In this document: one piece after another, positions 60,019 to 64,000 of the stretch
Position numbering within the stretch: position 1 is the first letter of the stretch
Layout of the letters: each line of letters starts with the position of its first letter
Source of the DNA: Cyanobium sp. NS01
Lineage (GTDB): Bacteria; Cyanobacteriota; Cyanobacteriia; PCC-6307; Cyanobiaceae
NCBI RefSeq assembly: GCF_014280235.1
Contig: NZ_CP047940.1
Coordinates: 62,001 to 126,000, forward strand
Direction of reading: 5' to 3'
DNA length: 64,000 nt
Program-made: the position numbers and the translations under genes
Notes under the pieces: model-generated
What the model was told of the DNA's origin: nothing
Database searches by the model: none
Seen by the model: the letters and a program-made list of their open reading frames with translations, nothing else

Positions 60019-61071
60019 ATGTCCGTGTTCTTTCGTCGTTTCCAGTTCTCCCGCGACATCGGCATCGATCTGGGCACGGCCAACACCTTGATGTATGTGT
60101 CGGGCAAGGGCATTGTGCTGCAGGAGCCTTCAGTGGTGGCCCTGGATCTGGAGCGCGGTGTGCCCCTGGCGGTGGGCGATGAGGCCAAGCTGATGCTGGG
60201 CCGCACCCCCGGCAACATCCGGGCCATCCGGCCGCTGCGCGACGGCGTGATCGCCGACTTCGACGCCGCCGAACAGATGATCAAGACCTTCATCCAGAAG
60301 GGCAACGAGGGCCGCGGCATCGTGGCGCCGCGGCTGGTGATCGGCATCCCCAGCGGCGTCACCGGCGTGGAGCGCCGCGCCGTGCGGGAAGCGGGGCTGG
60401 CGGGCGCCCGGGAGGTGCATCTGATCGATGAGCCCGTGGCCGCGGCCATCGGCGCCGGTCTGCCGGTGACCGAGCCCGTGGGCACCATGATCGTGGACAT
60501 CGGCGGCGGCACCACCGAGGTGGCGGTGCTCAGCCTCGGCGGCACGGTGCTGAGTGAATCGGTGCGCGTGGCGGGCGATGAACTCAGTGATTCGATCGGC
60601 GTGTACCTCAAGAAGGTGCACAACCTGGTGGTCGGTGAGCGCACCGCCGAGGACATCAAGATCCGGATCGGCTCGGCCTTCCCCGACGACGAGCACGACG
60701 AGACCTCCATGGACGTGCGCGGCCTGCACCTGCTCTCCGGCCTGCCCCGCACCATCAACGTGCGGGCCGGCGACATCCGCGAGGCCATGGCCGAGCCCCT
60801 CAACGTGATCGTGGAGGCCGTGAAGCGCACCCTGGAGCGCACGCCGCCGGAGCTGGCGGCCGACATCGTTGATCGCGGCATCATGCTGGCCGGCGGCGGC
60901 GCCATGGTGCGCGGCATCAGCGACCTGATCAGCCACGAGACGGGCATCCTCACCCACATCGCCGAAGACCCGCTCCTCTGTGTGGTGATGGGCTGCGGCA
61001 TGGTCCTGGAGGACTACAAGCGCCTGGAGCGCGTGCTGGACACTCCTGACTTCGTGCGCATGGCGGCCTGA
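60019..61071 (+). CDS. mreB: Rod shape-determining protein MreB
   Basis: MreB (350 aa) is the bacterial actin homologue that guides lateral-wall synthesis. ATG 60019 gives MSVFFRRFQFSRDIGIDLGTANTLMY. The phosphate-1 block is GIDLGTANT, the phosphate-2 IVDIGGGTTEVAV, and the adenosine-binding ITLAGGGAMVRG. An earlier in-frame start would add 35 residues of unrelated sequence. mreC starts 6 bp after mreB and mreD follows, which is the classical order. Confidence 0.97.
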   Translation: MSVFFRRFQFSRDIGIDLGTANTLMYVSGKGIVLQEPSVVALDLERGVPLAVGDEAKLMLGRTPGNIRAIRPLRDGVIADFDAAEQMIKTFIQKGNEGRGIVAPRLVIGIPSGVTGVERRAVREAGLAGAREVHLIDEPVAAAIGAGLPVTEPVGTMIVDIGGGTTEVAVLSLGGTVLSESVRVAGDELSDSIGVYLKKVHNLVVGERTAEDIKIRIGSAFPDDEHDETSMDVRGLHLLSGLPRTINVRAGDIREAMAEPLNVIVEAVKRTLERTPPELAADIVDRGIMLAGGGAMVRGISDLISHETGILTHIAEDPLLCVVMGCGMVLEDYKRLERVLDTPDFVRMAA

Positions 61072-61076
61072 GCTCC

Positions 61077-61817
61077 ATGCCGTCGGACCGCCAGCCGCGA
61101 CTGCCGCCGCTGCGCCGGCTCAGGGCCTTCTGGCCCTGGGGGCTGCTGCTGCTGGCCCTGGTGGGGGTCCGTCTCAGCAAGGGAGCTGGGCTGAGCGATG
61201 CCTATGCCCTGCTGAGTCGCCCGTTCTGGCCGGGCAGTGCCCAGGGGGAATGGATCAGGTCGGCCCAGCAGCTCGACCAGCAGACCCGCCTCTCGATGCT
61301 GGAGGCGGACAACCTGCGGCTACGGGAGCTGCTTGATCTGCAGCAGGCCGGCGGCAAGGCGATTCCTGCCCCGGTGATCTCCCGCACCGCCGGTGGCTGG
61401 TGGCGCCAGCTGGTGCTCGGGCGGGGCTCCCTGCAGGGGGTGGCGCCGGGCCAGGCGGTGGTGGCCCCGGGCGGTCTGGTGGGGCGGGTGGTCAGCGTGA
61501 CACCCAGCACGGCCACGGTGGCCCTGCTCACCGATTCCAGCAGCCGGGTGGGGGTGTGGGTGGCCCGGGTCCGGCGCCATGGGCTGCTGGTGGGCCTCGG
61601 CACCCCCAGGCCCGTGCTGCGCTTCATCGATCGGGATCTCACCGTGCGGCCCGGTGATGTGATCGTGACCTCCCCGGCCAGCACCCTCGTGCCCCCCAAC
61701 CTCACCGTGGGAGTGGTGCAGACGGTGGATGAAGACGCGGTGCCGGCCCCGGAGGCCGTGGTGCAGCTCAGCGCCCCCCTGGACGCGGTGGACTGGGTGC
61801 AGGTGAGGCCGCAGTGA
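61077..61817 (+). CDS. mreC: Rod shape-determining protein MreC
   Basis: MreC (246 aa) links the cytoplasmic MreB to periplasmic wall enzymes. A transmembrane helix (about residues 18-36, LLLLALVGVRL) is followed by a coiled-coil-prone segment near 55-85 (QLDQQTRLSMLEADNLRLRELLDLQQ). The beta-rich periplasmic domain contains VAPGQAVVAPGGLVGRVVSV, VALLTDSSSRVGVWV and the GDVIVTSPASTLVPPNL block. It lies between mreB and mreD. Confidence 0.92.
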   Translation: MPSDRQPRLPPLRRLRAFWPWGLLLLALVGVRLSKGAGLSDAYALLSRPFWPGSAQGEWIRSAQQLDQQTRLSMLEADNLRLRELLDLQQAGGKAIPAPVISRTAGGWWRQLVLGRGSLQGVAPGQAVVAPGGLVGRVVSVTPSTATVALLTDSSSRVGVWVARVRRHGLLVGLGTPRPVLRFIDRDLTVRPGDVIVTSPASTLVPPNLTVGVVQTVDEDAVPAPEAVVQLSAPLDAVDWVQVRPQ

Positions 61818-61842
61818 GCGGCGCCCGGGCGGAGACCGGCCG

Positions 61843-62373
61843 ATGAGCGGCCTGGCTCGCCAGCGCTGGTGCGCCGCCACACTGCTGCTGGTGCCCCTGC
61901 TCAGCCTGGGGTCTCCGGCCCTGTTGCAGCTGGCGGGGGTGGGTCCCAGCTGGGCGGTGCTCTGGCTGCTGCCCTGGTCGCTGGTGGATGGGCCCTGGTC
62001 GGGGATGCTGGCGGGGCTGATGCTGGGCCTGATGCTCGATGCCCTGCAGCTCGGCCCTGTGAGCCAGATTCCGGCGCTGCTGTTGCTGGGCTGGTGGTGG
62101 GGCCGGCTGGGACGCCGCCATCCCCGGCTGGAGCGCAGCTTCAACCTCGGCCTGCTGGCCCTGCTCGGCACGGCCCTGCTCGGCCTCAGCGTGATGCTGC
62201 AGCAGCACCTGGCGGGCCAGCTCGGCGCGGCTCCCCTGCACGTGCTCATGGCCCAGACCCTGCTCACCGCCCTGCTGGCGCCCATGCTGTGCTCCCTGCA
62301 GCTGCTGCTCTGGCGCCTGCAGGTTCCTGGACTGCGCAGTGACGTGATGGGAGGCGGAACCCGATGGCCTTGA
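61843..62373 (+). CDS. mreD: Rod shape-determining protein MreD-like
   Basis: MreD (176 aa) is an inner-membrane partner of MreC and PBP2. The protein is almost entirely hydrophobic with five predicted helices. Sequence similarity in this family is low, so the call rests on gene order (mreB-mreC-mreD), size and the GPWSGMLAGLMLGLMLDALQLGPVS region. It starts 26 bp after mreC and overlaps the next gene by 10 bp. Confidence 0.85.
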   Translation: MSGLARQRWCAATLLLVPLLSLGSPALLQLAGVGPSWAVLWLLPWSLVDGPWSGMLAGLMLGLMLDALQLGPVSQIPALLLLGWWWGRLGRRHPRLERSFNLGLLALLGTALLGLSVMLQQHLAGQLGAAPLHVLMAQTLLTALLAPMLCSLQLLLWRLQVPGLRSDVMGGGTRWP

Positions 62374-63695
62374 GGCGGCGAGAGCTGTTGCGACTGCTGG
62401 CGATGGCCGGCGCTTCGGCCGGGCTCAGCGGAGCCCTGGGGGCCTGCGGCGGCCGCGGCGGCGGTGGAGTCGGCCCCGATGGCCGGCGCGAGCTGAACGT
62501 GTGGACCCTGGATCTGGCCCCGCGCTTCAACGACTACCTGGCGGCTGTGATCGCGGCCTGGGAGGCCCAGAATCCCGGCATCCGGGTGCGCTGGACCGAT
62601 GTGCCCTGGGGCTCGGTGGAGCGCAAGCTGCTGGCTGCCGTGTTCGCCCGCACCGCTCCGGATCTGGTGAACCTCAACCCCCCCTTCGCGGCCAACCTGG
62701 CCAGCAAGGGGGGCCTGCTCGACCTGGAGCCCGTGCTGCCGGCGGGGGCCGAGCAGCGCTACCTGCCGCGGATCTGGCAGGCGGGGCAGCAGGACGGCAG
62801 CCAGTTCGCCATTCCCTGGTACCTCACGGCCAGGATCACGATGGCCAACCGGGAGCTGCTGCAGCAGGCGGGCTATGCAGCGCCACCGAGCCGCTGGGAC
62901 CAGGTGCCCGCCTATGCCGAGGCGGTGCGGCGCCGCACGGGCCGCTATGCCCTGTTCACCACCGTGGTGCCCGACGACTCGGCCGAGCTGCTCGAGTCGA
63001 TGGTGCAGATGGGCGTGCGGCTGCTCGATGACCGCCGCCGGGCCGCCTTCGACAGCCCCGCCGGCAGACGGGCCTTTGCGTTCTGGAGTGATCTCTACCG
63101 CCGGGGTCTGCTGCCCCGCGAGGTGGTGAGCCAGGGCTACCGCCGCGCCATCGAGCTCTACCAGTCGGGCGATCTCGCCCAGGTGTCCACCGGGCCGGAT
63201 TTCCTGCGCAACCTCCAGACCAACGCCCCCGGCATCGCTGCACGCACCGGCCCCTTCCCACCCCTCACCGGCGCCGATGGCGCCGCCAACGTGGCCGTGA
63301 TGAATCTGGTGGTGCCGAAGCAGAGCGCCATGGCGGCGGCGGCGGTGAGTTTCGGCCTGTTTCTCACCAACGCCGACAACCAATACCGCTTTGCCGAGGA
63401 GGCCCGGGTGCTGCCCTCGGCCGTCGCGGCCCTGGAACGGCTGCAGGCCAGCCTGCGCCAGCAGGAGAGCGGCGCCCCCGCCGAGCAGCAGCTGGTGGAG
63501 AACGCCCGCCTGCTCTCGGCCACCACCCTGGAGCGGGCCCAGGTGCTGGTGCCGGCGATCCCGGGCATCAAACGACTGCAGACCATCGTCTACACCCAGC
63601 TCCAGCGCGCCATGCTGGGCCAGAGCGACAGCGACACCGCCCTGGCGGCAGCGCGCCAGGAGTGGGACCGCTACGCGGCGTCCCGCTGGCCCTGA
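62364..63695 (+). CDS. ABC transporter extracellular solute-binding protein (sugar type)
   Basis: The 443-aa product has an N-terminal basic segment (ALRRRELLRLLAMAGASAG) and an LGAC lipobox-like site near residue 27, so it is probably an exported lipoprotein. A twin-arginine-like motif is also possible. The body fits the family 1 solute-binding proteins: LNVWTLDLAP, WEAQNPGIRVRWTDVPWGSVERKL, APDLVNLNPPF, AIPWYLTARITMANRELL and KQSAMAAAAVSFGLFL. No permease or ATPase gene is adjacent here. It overlaps mreD by 10 bp, so it is probably translated with mreBCD. Confidence 0.88.
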   Translation: MALRRRELLRLLAMAGASAGLSGALGACGGRGGGGVGPDGRRELNVWTLDLAPRFNDYLAAVIAAWEAQNPGIRVRWTDVPWGSVERKLLAAVFARTAPDLVNLNPPFAANLASKGGLLDLEPVLPAGAEQRYLPRIWQAGQQDGSQFAIPWYLTARITMANRELLQQAGYAAPPSRWDQVPAYAEAVRRRTGRYALFTTVVPDDSAELLESMVQMGVRLLDDRRRAAFDSPAGRRAFAFWSDLYRRGLLPREVVSQGYRRAIELYQSGDLAQVSTGPDFLRNLQTNAPGIAARTGPFPPLTGADGAANVAVMNLVVPKQSAMAAAAVSFGLFLTNADNQYRFAEEARVLPSAVAALERLQASLRQQESGAPAEQQLVENARLLSATTLERAQVLVPAIPGIKRLQTIVYTQLQRAMLGQSDSDTALAAARQEWDRYAASRWP

Positions 63696-63784
63696 GCCGC
63701 GTAGCAGCAGCGCCCCCTTCTGTCTGTTTCTGCAGAAATGCTTAAGCCTGGGCAGAACGGAACTGCCGGAGCCGATCTGGGGGA

Positions 63785-63813
63785 TGACCTTTCGCCTCTC
63801 TCAGGGGTATGGT
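63785..63813 (+). promoter_or_regulatory. Candidate promoter of the response regulator gene
   Basis: TGACCT (63785-63790) and TATGGT (63808-63813) are 17 bp apart, with the ATG at 63844. No HLR1 repeat was seen by eye. Confidence 0.4.
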
Positions 63814-63843
63814 TGCGATTCTTCATCCCCAGGCGCTGCGCCC

Positions 63844-64000
63844 ATGCCCTCCGCGGACATGTCGATCACGCCAGCGGAGCCCAAGGCCACGCTGCTCGTA
63901 GTCGACGACGAGGCGGCCGTGCGGCGGGTGCTGCTGATGCGTCTCCAGCTGGCGGGCTACCGCGTTCTCTGTGCTGAGGACGGCGAAGAGGCCCTCACGC
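63844..64000 (+). CDS. rpaB: Response regulator, likely RpaB, 5' part
   Basis: The first 52 codons of an OmpR-class receiver domain: ATLLVVDDEAAVRRVLLMRLQ with the acidic pair DD, and GYRVLCAEDGEEALT. The phosphorylated Asp lies beyond the window. The match to RpaB, the essential cyanobacterial regulator of high-light response, rests on AAVRRVL, RLQLAGY and DGEEALT and on its position next to mreBCD. Another OmpR-type response regulator cannot be excluded. The gene runs off the right edge. Confidence 0.72.
   Translation, partial: MPSADMSITPAEPKATLLVVDDEAAVRRVLLMRLQLAGYRVLCAEDGEEALT

Overview
The window is a 64 kb chromosomal segment of a GC-rich unicellular cyanobacterium, most likely a Cyanobium/Synechococcus-type picocyanobacterium. 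The lineage is shown by photosystem II genes (psbZ, a Psb34-like gene), both sulfolipid genes (sqdB, sqdX), a PlmA-type GntR regulator, a probable RpaB, a four-ACT aspartate kinase, a Ycf37-like TPR protein and a Ycf23/DUF561 protein. Genes are dense and on both strands. I see no insertion sequence, prophage, integrase or CRISPR array. One tRNA gene (Gly-GCC) is present.

Layout. 1-1.2 kb: 3' part of a class B penicillin-binding protein. 1.2-9.8 kb: sqdB-sqdX, a Psb34-like gene, thiG, a secreted unknown protein, a Ycf37-like protein, rplT-rpmI, a SpoIID-like protein and a membrane glycosyltransferase resembling MGlcDG synthase. 9.8-16.3 kb (minus strand): tig-clpP-clpX, an LRAT-domain gene and dnaX. 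16.8-20.9 kb: asd-dapA-rnj. 20.9-33.5 kb: tilS, DUF561, uvrB, lysC, holA, cobH, mutS, psbZ, ribH. 33.6-34.2 kb: an AT-richer secreted protein with two tandem repeats. 34.2-38.4 kb: a GNAT gene and a tightly overlapping rfbA-rfbC-rfbD-rfbB operon (dTDP-rhamnose). 38.5-45.2 kb: an amidase-like protein, secA, cysE, tRNA-Gly, plmA, a dienelactone hydrolase. 45.2-52.5 kb: infC, miaA, gyrB, a glutathione peroxidase, mgtE and a group 2 sigma factor. 52.6-57.9 kb: an NDP-hexose 2,3-dehydratase overlapping a GT2 glycosyltransferase, a mutY-mutT fusion broken by an in-frame TAG, a PfkB kinase and tsaE. 58-64 kb: ahcY, ssb, mreBCD, a sugar-binding lipoprotein-like gene, and the start of a response regulator.

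The genes fall into a few linked themes: thylakoid lipid and photosystem II function, protein quality control, the DAP/lysine route, genome maintenance, cell shape and wall, and activated deoxysugars. The most unusual part is the 2,3-dehydratase/glycosyltransferase pair. Its expected substrate, dTDP-4-keto-6-deoxyglucose, is made by RfbA and RfbB encoded 15 kb away, which suggests a 2,6-dideoxysugar in a surface glycan or glycoconjugate. Other points to check are the stop codon inside mutY at the invariant GLGYY motif, a 14-bp tandem duplication at the sqdB start that creates a five-codon upstream ORF, a 12-bp promoter match between the Psb34-like gene and plmA, and mosaic codon use in the sigma factor gene.
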